From contig NZ_NRRF01000013.1 of the NCBI RefSeq assembly GCF_016583565.1, positions 23,665-87,664 of the forward strand: a stretch of 64,000 nucleotides of DNA. Reading direction: 5' to 3'. A program made the position numbers and the translations under genes. The stretch comes from Thiocystis violacea. GTDB lineage: Bacteria > Pseudomonadota > Gammaproteobacteria > Chromatiales > Chromatiaceae. Shown here one piece after another: positions 51,698 to 62,253 of this stretch (the first letter of the stretch is position 1; each line of letters opens with the position of its first letter). A model generated the notes under the pieces. It saw nothing but the letters and a program-made list of their open reading frames with translations. It searched no databases and had not been told where the DNA came from.

Positions 51698-51814
51698 TAC
51701 AGGCGGACGTACGCCGCCGTCGGATGCGCGATCTCGGCTCGCTGGGTCGTTCGCCGCCGGCCTTGCAGGGTCGTTGCCCGCCGGAGAAACCTGGGAAAGC
51801 GTGCGGCTCGGTGC

Positions 51815-52102
51815 CTAGCGTGGCGGCTTGAGCTTGCGCAGCTGCTCTTTCAGCTCCCTGAGTTCCTTGTCGAGATTCTCCATCCCCTGTGCATGCTGCT
51901 CCTCATGCTTGGCTTGGTTGAGGGCAAGTTGGCGCATGTACTTTCTGAGTTCGTTCAGATCGCTCTCGACGCGTCCTAAACTACCGAGCGCTTGATCAAG
52001 GCGGTCGGATGTTTGGTCGACACGCTCGGCGGCTTCCTGCCTGAACTTCTGCAGGGTCTCGCGCAGTTCCCTCAGAAGGACGAGGACGAAACCATTGGAC
52101 AT
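51815..52102 (-). CDS. Small coiled-coil protein, unknown
   Basis: A 95-aa protein starting MSNGFVLVLLRELRETLQKF, with GGAG six bases before the ATG. It is almost entirely heptad-patterned (VDQTSDRLDQALGSLGRVES, MENLDKELRELKEQLRKLKP). An upstream in-frame extension lacks support. It follows the RimK/aspartoacylase genes on the same strand after 70 bases and may be co-transcribed. Confidence 0.6.
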   Translation of the reverse strand: MSNGFVLVLLRELRETLQKFRQEAAERVDQTSDRLDQALGSLGRVESDLNELRKYMRQLALNQAKHEEQHAQGMENLDKELRELKEQLRKLKPPR

Positions 52103-52172
52103 GTTGTGCTCCAGGGATCTTGGCGGGCTGGACTTGGCCGGGCGCGCCGTCAACAGATTGCTAACGAACAGA

Positions 52173-53213
52173 TTAGACGATTGATTGATTCAGCTCGTCT
52201 TCGGGATCGAGGATGTGCCGATCGTCTCCGGTCTGCCCCGTGGCGGTGTCTCGATTGCCGATGCGCGCGATGTGGTAAAGCGCCTCTCCCTCCGTGATCA
52301 GGGGGAGGTTGGTCCGTCCGATCAGGATGCCGTCGTCCGGCGCCGTCACGGCCTCGTCGGCGGGTCGGAACGGGTCGCTAATGATACCAAGGGTGTCGTC
52401 TTTCTTGACGCTTGCGCCCAACTGCGCGAGCGAGAGCAGCACGCCGCTCTGGTTCGCGCGGACCCATAGGCTCGAGCGCGCGACCAGCGGCGGTTTGCTT
52501 GGCGCTCGGCGCGACCGCTCCGGAATCATCCCGAGATGGCGCATGACGCCCAAGACCCCGCGCAATCCCGCGCGAATCGCGACTTCGTCGAACCGCAAGG
52601 CTTCGCCCCCCTCATAGATGATCATCGGGATGTTACGCGCCGCGGCAACGGCGCGAAGCGACCCCGGTCGTACTTCCGCATCCAGGATGATGGGTGTTGC
52701 GAATGCCTGGGCGAGCGGCGTCAGGCGCGCGTCGGTGTTCAGCGATACCCGGACTTGGGCGAGGTTCTCGCGGTGTAGCGCGCCCGTGTGCAGGTCGATT
52801 CCGTGCGTCGCGCCGTCCAGGACCTCCCGCACCAGGGTCGCGGCCAGACGCGCGGCCAGCGAGCCTCTGTCCGAGCCCGGAAAGCAGCGGTTGAGGTCCC
52901 GCCGGTCGGGCAGATAGCGCGACTGGCGAATGTAGCCATAGACATTGACCACGGGCACCGCGAGCAGCGTGCCGCGCACGTGAGCGAGTGCCCGCTGCTG
53001 CAAGAGTCTGCGGATGATCTCGACACCATTGATCTCGTCACCATGCACGGCCGCTGTCACGACTAGCCGTGGCCCTGGGCGTTGACCATGGACCACATGC
53101 ACCGGCATGAAGACGGACGTCTGTGTGTAGAGACACGGCAAGGGCACATCCACGCGCGCATGGCTGCCCGGTTGGACCTGTCGACCGGCGATGACGAGCG
53201 GCCCGTGGCTCAC
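52173..53213 (-). CDS. Succinylglutamate desuccinylase/aspartoacylase family protein
   Basis: A 346-aa zinc carboxypeptidase-like enzyme. Zinc ligands lie in AAVHGDEINGVEII and in GIDLHTGALHR; the Arg/Asn substrate pair lies in DRRDLNRCFPG. The C-terminal beta-domain (ESGVLL-like, here NQSGVLLSLAQLGASVKKDD) is lipoyl-like. The start is GTG. In many gammaproteobacteria such a gene follows rimK, as here after about 115 bases, so it may process glutamate-tailed or acylated products rather than arginine catabolites. Confidence 0.86.
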   Translation of the reverse strand: MSHGPLVIAGRQVQPGSHARVDVPLPCLYTQTSVFMPVHVVHGQRPGPRLVVTAAVHGDEINGVEIIRRLLQQRALAHVRGTLLAVPVVNVYGYIRQSRYLPDRRDLNRCFPGSDRGSLAARLAATLVREVLDGATHGIDLHTGALHRENLAQVRVSLNTDARLTPLAQAFATPIILDAEVRPGSLRAVAAARNIPMIIYEGGEALRFDEVAIRAGLRGVLGVMRHLGMIPERSRRAPSKPPLVARSSLWVRANQSGVLLSLAQLGASVKKDDTLGIISDPFRPADEAVTAPDDGILIGRTNLPLITEGEALYHIARIGNRDTATGQTGDDRHILDPEDELNQSIV

Positions 53214-53328
53214 TCGGAACGACCAGGCAATCTCGCCTCGATACTGTCATCGATTGCGTTGAAGCGTACATGCCGCCGGGTCGGAATAGCGGGATGTTTG
53301 ACCGATTGTGCGGCGCCTGTCACAGTCT

Positions 53329-54234
53329 TCAGCCTTGTCCGCGGGTGCGTGTCTTGCCAAGGGCGGCGTTCTTCTCGACGAAGTCGATCACGAGACCGGC
53401 GATGTCCTTCCCCGTGGCGGACTCGATGCCCTCGAGCCCAGGCGATGAGTTCACCTCCATGACGACCGGTCCATGGTTGGAACGCAGGATATCCACGCCG
53501 GCGACGTTGAGCCCCATGATCCTGGCGGCGCGGGTGGCCGTGGAGCGCTCCTCCGGCGTGATGCGGATCAGCGATGCGCTGCCGCCACGGTGCAGATTGG
53601 AGCGGAACTCACCCTCCTTCGCCTGCCGTTTCATGGCTGCGACCACCTTGTCGCCGATCACGAAGCAGCGGATATCGGCGCCATTGGCCTCCTGGATGTA
53701 CTCCTGCACCAGAATGTTCACCTTGAGCCCCATAAAGGCCTCGATGACGCTTTCGGCCGCCTTCTGCGTCTCTGCCAGTACGACACCGATGCCCTGCGTC
53801 CCCTCCAACAGCTTGATCACCAGGGGGGCGCCGCCGACCATCTTGATCAAGTCCTGCACGTCGTCCGGGGCATGCGCGAAGCCGGTAATCGGCAGGCCAA
53901 TGCCCTTGCGTGCGAGCAGCTGCAGGGAACGGAGCTTGTCACGCGCACGGGTAATGGCCACGGACTCGTTGAGCGGATAGACGCCGAGCATCTCGAACTG
54001 ACGCAGCACGGCCGTGCCGTAGAAGGTAACGGATGCTCCGATACGCGGGATGACGGCATCGACGTCGCTGAGGTCTTCGCCTCTGTAGTGGATCGAGGGT
54101 GCGTGGGAGGTGATGTTCATGTAGCAGCGGAGCGCGTCGACGACCCTGGCCTCGTGCCCGCGCGCGCGTGCGGCTTCCACCAGGCGTCGCGTGGAATAGA
54201 GCGATGGGTTGCGCGAGAGGATGGCAATTCTCAT
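53329..54234 (-). CDS. rimK: RimK-family ATP-grasp ligase
   Basis: A 301-aa ATP-dependent ligase, the same length as E. coli RimK, which adds glutamates to ribosomal protein S6. The start [20 protein letters not shown] is standard, with AGAGG upstream. [40 protein letters not shown] and [20 protein letters not shown] with SSPGLEGIE are the ATP-grasp hallmarks. First gene of the rimK-aspartoacylase pair. Confidence 0.94.
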   Translation of the reverse strand: MRIAILSRNPSLYSTRRLVEAARARGHEARVVDALRCYMNITSHAPSIHYRGEDLSDVDAVIPRIGASVTFYGTAVLRQFEMLGVYPLNESVAITRARDKLRSLQLLARKGIGLPITGFAHAPDDVQDLIKMVGGAPLVIKLLEGTQGIGVVLAETQKAAESVIEAFMGLKVNILVQEYIQEANGADIRCFVIGDKVVAAMKRQAKEGEFRSNLHRGGSASLIRITPEERSTATRAARIMGLNVAGVDILRSNHGPVVMEVNSSPGLEGIESATGKDIAGLVIDFVEKNAALGKTRTRGQG

Positions 54235-54621
54235 GAGAGCCTCTGGATCTGAGCGGAGAGTCGATGCCGCGGGTCGGACGGCAGCGGACATGGAAGCAAT
54301 CGGGGTGCGGGCTGTTGGGATTGGGCTCTGGCTCTGGCTGCTCGGGGGCGGTTCCGAGCCAGGCGTGATGGGATCGCGCCGGTCCGGCGCGAAGTAGCCA
54401 CCGACGCGAGCTTCGCGGCCGCTATGATAGCCGAATCGCTCCGGGAATACCGGCCCAGCGTCGGGGTTTGGGCTCGACCATCAGTGATGCGCGCCGGCCA
54501 GCGTCCGTCGTTGGGCCGACGTCAGGAGGCCCAACATGCGCCGTTTCATTGGGCCTCGTCCCTCGGCCCAGCCGACCCCTTGGGGACGAGGATCCTTGGC
54601 GCCGGGCAGCGTGCCCGTGCC
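54235..54621. other. Intergenic region with a palindromic repeat
   Basis: No supported gene lies between rimK and lspA. Nested inverted repeats (TTGGGCCGA...TCGGCCCA and AGGCCCAA...TTGGGCCT) fill 54510-54571 and are listed separately. Confidence 0.5.
54510..54571. repeat. Nested GGGCC inverted repeat
   Basis: Outer arms TTGGGCCGA / TCGGCCCA and inner arms AGGCCCAA / TTGGGCCT. The right part (TTGGGCCTCGTCCCTCGGCC) resembles the common intergenic motif GTTGGGCTTCGTTCCTCAGC known from memory in many gammaproteobacteria. Confidence 0.6.
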
Positions 54622-55131
54622 TCAGGGCGAGCGCGGCGATTCGTGGTGTGAGCCGTCCTCGCTCGAGCGCAGTATGCCGAGGATCAAGAGCGTGACCCCG
54701 ATGGTGATGGCGCTATCGGCGACGTTGAAGGCTGGCCAGGGGTTGAATAGATCCAGCGGCAAGAAGGGCAGATAGACTTGAACGAAGTCGACAACATGCC
54801 CGAGCAGGACCCGGTCGATCAGGTTCCCGACCGCGCCGCCGATGAGCAGGGCCAGCGCGGCGGCCTGGCTCTTCTCGTCCGGTCTCAGTCGCAGGAGCCA
54901 GGATGCGAGGACGACGGTGACCACGATCGCCAGCGTTGCGAAGAGCCAGCGTTGCCAGCCTCCGGCACTCGACAGAAAGCTGAACGCCGCGCCCTCATTG
55001 AAGACCAGGGTGATGTTCAGGTTTGGGGCGAGGGGGACGACCTCGAAGGGGTTCAGGGCGGCAAGCACCATCCACTTGCTCGCCTGATCGAGTGCGAGGA
55101 CGGTCAATGAGAGCCAGAGCCAGTGTTTCAA
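54622..55131 (-). CDS. lspA: Lipoprotein signal peptidase II
   Basis: A 169-aa inner-membrane aspartyl protease that cleaves prolipoprotein signals after lipidation. Four hydrophobic helices; catalytic D106 in VGNLIDRVLLGHVVDF and D139 in FNVADSAITIG. The start appears to be TTG (reading MKHWLWLSLT), with only a weak Shine-Dalgarno. It follows ileS on the same strand, the conserved ileS-lspA order. Confidence 0.95.
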   Translation of the reverse strand: MKHWLWLSLTVLALDQASKWMVLAALNPFEVVPLAPNLNITLVFNEGAAFSFLSSAGGWQRWLFATLAIVVTVVLASWLLRLRPDEKSQAAALALLIGGAVGNLIDRVLLGHVVDFVQVYLPFLPLDLFNPWPAFNVADSAITIGVTLLILGILRSSEDGSHHESPRSP

Positions 55132-55273
55132 CGTGTGTCTCGACGAGGGTAGAGGCCGCTTGAACCCACGCGGGGTTCGCGACGCTTAGGTTGGAGGATA
55201 GCCCTGGGGCAGGCTCGCGCCGAGCCGCCCCGGGCCAATGTTCGATGAGCTGCCGTCGCTGCTGGGGGCCGAA

Positions 55274-58105
55274 TCAGGCGAAGCGCCGTGTCTCGCCGGT
55301 GTCGCCCAGGTTGGCCACGCATCGTCCGCAGAGTTCCGGGTGGTCGCCATCGGTGCCGACGTCCGCGCGGTGGTGCCAGCAGCGCACGCACTTCGGGTGC
55401 TCGGAGGGTCTGACCTGGACTGCGAGTCCATCCTGCTCGGTGTCGAGCGCATCCGCGGTTTTATCCGCAACTGGATGCAGCCGGACGGCCGAGACGATGA
55501 GGGCAAAGCGCAGCTCGTCTTCAAGCTGCCGCAACTGGGCGAGAAGCGGCTCGGCGCAATAGAGGTCCAGCTCGGCATCCAGCGAGGAGCCGATTTGCCC
55601 AGCCTTGCGGGCGGCCTCCAGCGCCGGTCCGATCGCGACGCGGGCCGCGATGACCTGGTCCCACAGGCCGCGGTCGATGGGGTCGCCCTGGTCCAGCGTG
55701 AAGAGTCCGTCGTACCAGGTCTCGGTGAGGATGGTCTCGCCGCGCTCGCCCGGGATCTCCTGCCAGATTTCGTCCGCCGTGAAGCTCAGGATTGGCGCCA
55801 GCCAGCGGCTCATCGCCTCGATGACGTGGTACATGGCGGTCTGGCAAGAGCGGCGGGGCAGACTGTCGGCCGGCGTGGTGTACTGGCGGTCCTTGATGAC
55901 GTCCAGGTAGAAACCGCCCATGTCGACGACGCAGAACTGCTGGACCTTCTGGTAGATCAGGTGGAACTGGTAGTCCTGGTAGGCTTTGATCACCTCTTGC
56001 TGGAGACGATGGGCGCGATCGACGGCCCAGCGGTCCAGCTCGACCATGTCCCCCGGGGCGACCAGATTGGTGGCCGGGTCGAAGCCGTTGAGGTTGGCGA
56101 GGAGGAAGCGCGCCGTGTTGCGGATGCGCCGATAGGCGTCGGCGGTGCGCTTGAGGATCTCGTCGCTGACGCTCATCTCCGCCCGGTAGTCCGTGGCGGC
56201 GACCCAGAGGCGGATGATGTCGGCGCCCAGGGTCTTCATCACGTCTTGCGGCCGCACGACGTTGCCCTTGGACTTGGACATCTTCTCGCCCTTGGCATCG
56301 ACCGTGAAGCCGTGCGTCAGGACCTGCCGATAGGGCGCCCGGCCATCCATGGCGACCGCGGTCATGAGGGAGGACTGGAACCAGCCGCGATGCTGGTCGG
56401 ATCCCTCCAGATAGAGATCGGCGGGACTGCGCAGCCCGGCGCGATGCTCCAGCACGCAGGCGTGGGTGACGCCCGAGTCGAACCAGACATCCAGGGTGTC
56501 ATGCACCTTCTCGTACTGGCCTGCGTCCGCGTCGTCGAGCAGGTCCGCGGGCTCTAGCGCAAACCAGGCCTCGATGCCCTTTTCCTCGACGCGCCTGGCG
56601 ACGGCCTCGATCAGCTCCGACGTCTTGGGGTGGGGCTCGGCCGTCTCCTTGTGCACCAGCAGGGTGATGGGCACGCCCCAGGTGCGCTGGCGCGAGATAC
56701 ACCAGTCCGGGCGTCCGCGCACCATGCCGTCGATGCGGCTCTGGCCCCAGTCCGGCATCCAGCTGACCTTGCCGATTTCCGCCAGCGCGGTCTCGCGCAG
56801 CCCCTGCCTGTCCATGCTGATGAACCACTGGGGCGTGGCGCGGAAGATGATCGGCGTCTTGTGACGCCAGCAATGCGGATAGCTGTGGGTGAAACGCGTT
56901 TCGAGCAGCAGCGCGCCGTGCGCCTTCAGCGTCTCGACCACGTGCTCGTTGGCCTGAAAGACGTTCTCGCCCGCGAACAGCGGGGTGCCTGGCAGGAAGC
57001 GCCCGTCGCCGCCGACCGGGTTGTCGACCTGCAGCTGGTAGCGCTGACCGACGATGTAGTCCTCCAGACCATGGCCGGGGGCCGTGTGAACGGCGCCGGT
57101 GCCGGCTTCCAGGGTGACGTGCTCGCCGACGATGACGGGCACCTCGCGGTCGTAGAAGGGGTGCTTCAGCCGCAGGCCCTCGAAGTCGATCCCGCGCGCG
57201 TAGCCGACGACGCGGTAGTGCTCGATCCCCCAGCGGTCCATGGTGTCCTTGAGCAGGCCCTCGGCGACGATGAGCCGCTCATGTCCCTGGTCGGACTGGG
57301 CCTCGACCACGACGTACTCCAGCTCGGCGTTCAGGGCCACCGCCTGGTTGGCCGGCAGCGTCCAGGGCGTGGTGGTCCAGATGACGATGGAGGCGGGGCC
57401 TTCGCCACAGCCGGACGGGGTGCCGTGGCAGCGTTCCTTCAAGTCGTCCGGGGCGACCACTGGGAAGCGCACGTCGATGGCGATGGATTCCTTGTTGGCG
57501 TACTCCACCTCGGCCTCGGCCAGGGCGGAGCCGCAGTCGATACACCAGTGAACCGGCTTCTCACCCTTCTGCAGATGGCCGTTGGCGATGATGCGCCCAA
57601 GCGAGCGGATGATCTCCGCCTCGAAGGCGAAGTCCATGGTCAGATAGGGATTGTCCCAGTCGCCCAAGACGCCCAGGCGTTTGAAATCCGCGCGCTGGTT
57701 GTCGACCTGTTTGCTGGCATACTCACGGCAGGCGACGCGGAACGCCGCCGCGCTGATCTTGTGGCCGGGCTTGCCCTTCTTCTTCTCGACCTGCAGCTCG
57801 ATCGGGAGGCCGTGGCAGTCCCAGCCGGGCACATAGGGGGCATCCAGTCCGTCCAGGGTGTGCGCCTTGACGATGATGTCCTTGAGCACCTTGTTCACCG
57901 CGTGGCCGATATGGATCTCGCCATTCGCGTAGGGCGGTCCGTCGTGCAGGATGAAGGTTTCGGCTCCGGCGCGTGCCTCGCGGATGCGGGTGTAGACATC
58001 GAGCGATGCCCAGCGCTTGAGCATCTCGGGCTCACGCTGCGCGAGATTGGCCTTCATGGCGAAGCCGGTGTTGGGGAGATTCAGGGTGCTCTTGTAATCA
58101 GTCAC
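55274..58105 (-). CDS. ileS: Isoleucyl-tRNA synthetase
   Basis: A 943-aa class I synthetase, the usual bacterial length. HIGH motif in [16 protein letters not shown], editing (CP1) domain in the middle ([19 protein letters not shown]), KMSKS motif in [11 protein letters not shown], and a C-terminal zinc finger CVRCWHH...CGRCVANL. The start codon is GTG with a weak ribosome-binding site. The upstream 280 bases to the HD-GYP gene hold no gene; ribF, often upstream of ileS, is absent here. Confidence 0.97.
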   Translation of the reverse strand: MTDYKSTLNLPNTGFAMKANLAQREPEMLKRWASLDVYTRIREARAGAETFILHDGPPYANGEIHIGHAVNKVLKDIIVKAHTLDGLDAPYVPGWDCHGLPIELQVEKKKGKPGHKISAAAFRVACREYASKQVDNQRADFKRLGVLGDWDNPYLTMDFAFEAEIIRSLGRIIANGHLQKGEKPVHWCIDCGSALAEAEVEYANKESIAIDVRFPVVAPDDLKERCHGTPSGCGEGPASIVIWTTTPWTLPANQAVALNAELEYVVVEAQSDQGHERLIVAEGLLKDTMDRWGIEHYRVVGYARGIDFEGLRLKHPFYDREVPVIVGEHVTLEAGTGAVHTAPGHGLEDYIVGQRYQLQVDNPVGGDGRFLPGTPLFAGENVFQANEHVVETLKAHGALLLETRFTHSYPHCWRHKTPIIFRATPQWFISMDRQGLRETALAEIGKVSWMPDWGQSRIDGMVRGRPDWCISRQRTWGVPITLLVHKETAEPHPKTSELIEAVARRVEEKGIEAWFALEPADLLDDADAGQYEKVHDTLDVWFDSGVTHACVLEHRAGLRSPADLYLEGSDQHRGWFQSSLMTAVAMDGRAPYRQVLTHGFTVDAKGEKMSKSKGNVVRPQDVMKTLGADIIRLWVAATDYRAEMSVSDEILKRTADAYRRIRNTARFLLANLNGFDPATNLVAPGDMVELDRWAVDRAHRLQQEVIKAYQDYQFHLIYQKVQQFCVVDMGGFYLDVIKDRQYTTPADSLPRRSCQTAMYHVIEAMSRWLAPILSFTADEIWQEIPGERGETILTETWYDGLFTLDQGDPIDRGLWDQVIAARVAIGPALEAARKAGQIGSSLDAELDLYCAEPLLAQLRQLEDELRFALIVSAVRLHPVADKTADALDTEQDGLAVQVRPSEHPKCVRCWHHRADVGTDGDHPELCGRCVANLGDTGETRRFA

Positions 58106-58388
58106 TGAAATTCGATCTCGAATGCGTCGAAAGGCCGAGGGTTTCTCAAGTGGTGCAAGCTACAAGCCGTGAGCCGCAGAATCAAGCGGATGCCGCGATC
58201 CCGCCCCCTGTCTTGGGCATCGGGCGGCGATCTGCGGCGAAACGCGCTGACGCCGCCGGTCGGTCTGCGGCTCTGGGCCTTTTGAGGCTGGGAGAGGGAT
58301 GCCCTATGCTGTCCGCTCTGTCCACAGGAAGTCCGTCCAGGATGAACCCCTTCCGCGTGCTTGGCCGTCTTCGGCCCTGGTTTGAGGC

Positions 58389-59657
58389 GTGAGCGAGAAG
58401 ATCATCGACATCGATCAGCTACGCGTTGGCATGTTCGTCCAGCTCGATCTGCCCTGGATGAGTCACCCCTTCATGACCAGCAGCTTCAAGATCCGCACGC
58501 GCAAGCAGTTGGAGGCGCTCAAGCATCTGGGCCTCAGTCAAGTTCGGATCGATCCCGACCGCAGCAACCGGGTTCTGGCCCCGTCCGACGATGCGGACAC
58601 GGATACCGCCGCCGGCGATCAACTCAGGGAGGACCTGACCGCGGCGCTTTGGCAGGAGAAGACGCAGCGCATCCGTAAGCTCAAGGAGCGGCGCAGCCGG
58701 CTCAATCTCTGCGCCAAGCGCTATACGCAGACCGTCGGGCTGGCGCGTAAGCTCATGTCGCATCTGCGCGCCTCACCCTTTCAGGCGGCGGAGGAGGCGG
58801 GGGCCTTGGTGGGGCAGATGGTCGATGAGCTGACCGAGGATTCCGAGACGACCATCCAGCTGGTGAATCTGAAGAATCAGGATGAAGGCAGCTATTACCA
58901 CGCCATCAATGTAGTGGCCCTGGCGCTGGTGGTGGGTCAGAAGCTGGAGCTGGACAAGTCGCAACTGCGCATGCTTGGGCTTGGCGCCTTGTTCCACGAT
59001 CTGGGCCATATGAAGATCCCGACTCAGATCCTGCTCAAAAAGGAGGGGTTCACCCAGCCGGAGCGGCAGTTCTACGAGCAGCACCCGCGCTACGGTGCCG
59101 AACTGGCGCGCCAGATCAAGACGCTCCCGCCAGCGGTCGTCGAGATCGTCGCCCGGCATCATGAGCACCTCGACGGCAGCGGCTATCCAGAGGGTCTCAA
59201 GGATAAGGACATCGGCACCCTCACGCGGATCGTCACCGTCGTCAATCGCTATGACAACCTCTGTAACGGCTTCGGGGCAGAGCACGGTCTTTCGCCCCAT
59301 CAGGCCATCTCCCAGATGTATTCCAAGGAGCGGACGCAGTACGACGCCAGGGCGCTGACCAGCTTCATCACCAACCTCGGCGTCTATCCGCCGGGGACCG
59401 TGGTGCGGCTCAACGATCGGCGCATCGCCGTGGTCGTCTCCATCAACGCCGGTGATCTCCTCAGGCCGAACGTGCTGGTGTATTCGCCGGAGATTCCCTC
59501 CGAGGAGGCGCTGGTCCTGGATTTGGTTGAAGAGGACATCGGGATCTGCGAGAGTCTGCGTCGCTCGGATCTTTCGGCCGAGCAGGTGGAGTATCTCAAC
59601 CTGTCCGACAAACTCAGCTACTATTTCCAATCGCCGCAGGTCTCGTCGAGGCGCTAG
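58389..59657 (+). CDS. HD-GYP domain cyclic-di-GMP phosphodiesterase
   Basis: A 422-aa cytosolic protein. N-terminal DUF3391-type segment (IDIDQLRVGMFVQLDLPWMS, 5-60), a helical linker, then the HD-GYP domain: H203-D204 in LFHDLGHMKIPTQ and HHEHLDGSGYPEGL (257-270) with the GYP motif intact, so hydrolysis of c-di-GMP is likely. C-terminal segment (YPPGTVVRLNDRRIAVVVSI) is typical. The start is GTG. Monocistronic and divergent from ileS. Confidence 0.92.
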   Translation: MSEKIIDIDQLRVGMFVQLDLPWMSHPFMTSSFKIRTRKQLEALKHLGLSQVRIDPDRSNRVLAPSDDADTDTAAGDQLREDLTAALWQEKTQRIRKLKERRSRLNLCAKRYTQTVGLARKLMSHLRASPFQAAEEAGALVGQMVDELTEDSETTIQLVNLKNQDEGSYYHAINVVALALVVGQKLELDKSQLRMLGLGALFHDLGHMKIPTQILLKKEGFTQPERQFYEQHPRYGAELARQIKTLPPAVVEIVARHHEHLDGSGYPEGLKDKDIGTLTRIVTVVNRYDNLCNGFGAEHGLSPHQAISQMYSKERTQYDARALTSFITNLGVYPPGTVVRLNDRRIAVVVSINAGDLLRPNVLVYSPEIPSEEALVLDLVEEDIGICESLRRSDLSAEQVEYLNLSDKLSYYFQSPQVSSRR

Positions 59658-59865
59658 GGCACGCGCAGCCGGCCTCCAGATGCGCTAGCGCGGCCCGGGC
59701 GGATCGAAGGCAAAACCGCGGGCCCGCGGCGCGCTTTCTGTTAGGCTCGCGCGGTTGGTTGGTGTGGCCACGCAGATCCAAGGCCCGCGGCGCCTATCCT
59801 CGGCAGACAGAAATGCGCCCCGCCGATCAGTCATCCCAAGAGAACAAGTGTCAGAGGAGCCCTAC

Positions 59866-62001
59866 GTGGTGAGTCGCCCTATGAGTCGTCGTTTCGTCCT
59901 GTTCTGGATCATGGCTGCGTGGCTGGTCCTGCCCCTGGTGGCCGCGGCTGGCCAGGTGCTGGAGGTGCCCCTGCCCGGCAAGGCGTCCATCGTGCGACTC
60001 GGCGCCGTGCCTGACCCCGTGACCGAGACTGGGCGAGCGATCGCTCAGAGCCTGTTCGAGGGTTTGGAGCAGCAGGATCCGGCGTCCGTATCCGCCGCCA
60101 TCGATCGGCTTGCGGCCGTCGTCGGGCGCGAGAACGTCGGTGGCAGCTACTCGGCGATGGAGTGGCTCGCCAAGGGCTGGTTGCGTGCGCAGGAGGTCGG
60201 GGTTGAAAAGGCCCGGCCGGAGTCCCTGATGGACCGCGCCTATTTCGACTACTTCCTCGACGAGGATGCGGCGAATTTCAAGGAGTACCTGCAGCGCAAG
60301 TACGCAGTGGGCGATTTCAAGGTGACAGACCCGGCGCAACACATGGATCGGCGCACCTTCCTCGAAGACATGCTGATGTTCAACAACCCGGTCCGCTCCG
60401 AGTGGGATTCGACGGAGCGGGTCGTCGAGACCCTGGTCGGACTCCAGCCGCCGATCAAGAAGGTGATCGATGTCGGTGCCGGATTCGGCTATTTCTCGCA
60501 GCGTTTCGCGCAAGCTTTGGGCGATGGCGCGACCGTGTTCGCGGTGGACACCCAGGACACCTATGTCGAAGCCCTGAAAAAGACCATCGCAGACTATGGC
60601 ATTCGCGGGGTGCGGCCGATCCTCTCGACGGCCGACGACGTCAAGGTCGAAGAGCAGACCGATCTCGTCTTCATCTCATCGCTCTACCATGTCCTCTATG
60701 CCTGGAGTCAGCCCAGGCAGCGTGACGCCTTCATGGCGACGCTGGACAGGTCTCTGCGGCCCGGCGGCTACCTCATGATCCTGGACAACCGGGACAATCA
60801 GGGGGCCTCGCTGCACAACTCCTTCCTGAGCCAGGACTTTGCCATTGCTCAGCTCTACCACTATGGCTACGAGCTGGTGAAGAGCGAAGACCTCTCTGCG
60901 TATCGCTATTTGCTCGTCCTGCGCAAGGCGGCGCCCGAGGCGCCGAAGCCGCCCGTCTACTCGGTTCCGGAAGGGACGCCCGCCATCCAGGTCCGCGGCC
61001 CGGACTCCGTGGTGCACATTGGGAGTCTGGACTCCTTCGACATCACGCCCTCCGGCATTGCGGCGGCGAAGCTGCTGCTCAAGGCGCTCACCGATTCCGA
61101 TGTCGAATCCGCGCGCGCGGCGGCGAATCTCTACGCGGCGACCATTCCGGCGGAGAACTTCGGCGGAGAATACACGGCGCTTCAATGGGTGGCCGAGTAT
61201 GTCTCCGGCACCGAGGAGGAGCGGCAGGCGCTGACCAAGGACCCCTTGGCCGCCGAATTCCTCGCCTATCTCGGCGCGGACGACTACCAACGGCTCAAGG
61301 GGTATCTCACCCGCAAGTACAAGCTCGATGCGCCCGACCTGACGGTCGAGGAAGCGACCGACGAGAAGAACCGCGAGATCGGCATCGTCAGGCGCCAGGC
61401 GCTCGAGGACTTCATTCTCTTCAATAATCCGAGGCGCGAGTTCTGGGAGAAATCCTCCCGGATCATGGAGCTGCTGCCGCTGCGTCCGGGCGACACCGTG
61501 GTCGACCTGGGCAGTGGCCCCGGCTATTTCAGCTTCAAGTTCTCCGATCGGGTGGGTCCGAAGGGGGTGGTCTACTCCATGGACACGAAGCAGACGCACA
61601 TCGACTATCTCACCGAGATCGCCAAGAAGTGGGGCGTCGAGAATATCCGTGCCTCTGTCTCCTCGACCGATGGCTTCGAGATCTCCGAACCTGGATCGGC
61701 CGACGTCGTCTTCATGTGCTCGCTCTATCACATCATCTACGCCGTCTCTTCCCAGAGCGAGCGCGATGGTATGATCGCGAGCATCATCAAGGCGCTGAAG
61801 CCTGGTGGTCGGTTCGTCGTCGTCGACAATGGTCCCGTGGATCAGGGCAAGCTGCCCTATCATGGCCCCTATATCCGCCAGGAGCTGATTCGTGCCCAGC
61901 TTGAAGCCTATGGCTTCAAGTACGAGTCCTCGGAGCAGATCATCCCGCAGCGCTACCTCATGGTCTTCTCGCATGGCGCGAGTGCGGACGCGTTGCCCTA
62001 G
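59866..62001 (+). CDS. Exported protein with two tandem SAM-methyltransferase domains
   Basis: A 711-aa protein. A leader (MSRRFVLFWIMAAWLVLPLV, ending AAAG) looks like a signal peptide. Two homologous halves follow, each with a helical region then a Rossmann methyltransferase: VIDVGAGFGYFSQRFAQALG (about 199) and VVDLGSGPGYFSFKFSDRVG (about 545), plus matching SSLYHVLYAWSQ / CSLYHIIYAVSSQ and RPGGYLMILDNRDNQG / KPGGRFVVVDNGPVDQG. The ribosome-binding site AGAGGAG fits a GTG start here rather than the ATG 15 bases downstream. The repeat FNNPxRxEW/FW is shared. A methyltransferase outside the cytoplasm is odd. Substrate unknown. Confidence 0.78.
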   Translation: MVSRPMSRRFVLFWIMAAWLVLPLVAAAGQVLEVPLPGKASIVRLGAVPDPVTETGRAIAQSLFEGLEQQDPASVSAAIDRLAAVVGRENVGGSYSAMEWLAKGWLRAQEVGVEKARPESLMDRAYFDYFLDEDAANFKEYLQRKYAVGDFKVTDPAQHMDRRTFLEDMLMFNNPVRSEWDSTERVVETLVGLQPPIKKVIDVGAGFGYFSQRFAQALGDGATVFAVDTQDTYVEALKKTIADYGIRGVRPILSTADDVKVEEQTDLVFISSLYHVLYAWSQPRQRDAFMATLDRSLRPGGYLMILDNRDNQGASLHNSFLSQDFAIAQLYHYGYELVKSEDLSAYRYLLVLRKAAPEAPKPPVYSVPEGTPAIQVRGPDSVVHIGSLDSFDITPSGIAAAKLLLKALTDSDVESARAAANLYAATIPAENFGGEYTALQWVAEYVSGTEEERQALTKDPLAAEFLAYLGADDYQRLKGYLTRKYKLDAPDLTVEEATDEKNREIGIVRRQALEDFILFNNPRREFWEKSSRIMELLPLRPGDTVVDLGSGPGYFSFKFSDRVGPKGVVYSMDTKQTHIDYLTEIAKKWGVENIRASVSSTDGFEISEPGSADVVFMCSLYHIIYAVSSQSERDGMIASIIKALKPGGRFVVVDNGPVDQGKLPYHGPYIRQELIRAQLEAYGFKYESSEQIIPQRYLMVFSHGASADALP

Positions 62002-62253
62002 GCGTCTTGCGTCCCGGTCAGAATTCCCTCGAACGAGCGCTTCCCGCCGCCATGCGCGCGGGGCGCTCGTGGGCGGGCTGGCGTCGTGGTCGCGGAACAT
62101 CTCCGGGTCTGCGCAAGTCTGACAAGATGAGCCACTCGATCGGGCAGTCGCTCCCCAGGGTCGTCGCTCCCCAGCGAGCCGAAAACGCGACACCGACGAG
62201 GTCGTTCGTCAGTCGCAGCCGTGTTACCCCCCAATCGTTCGGAGAAGCATCCT

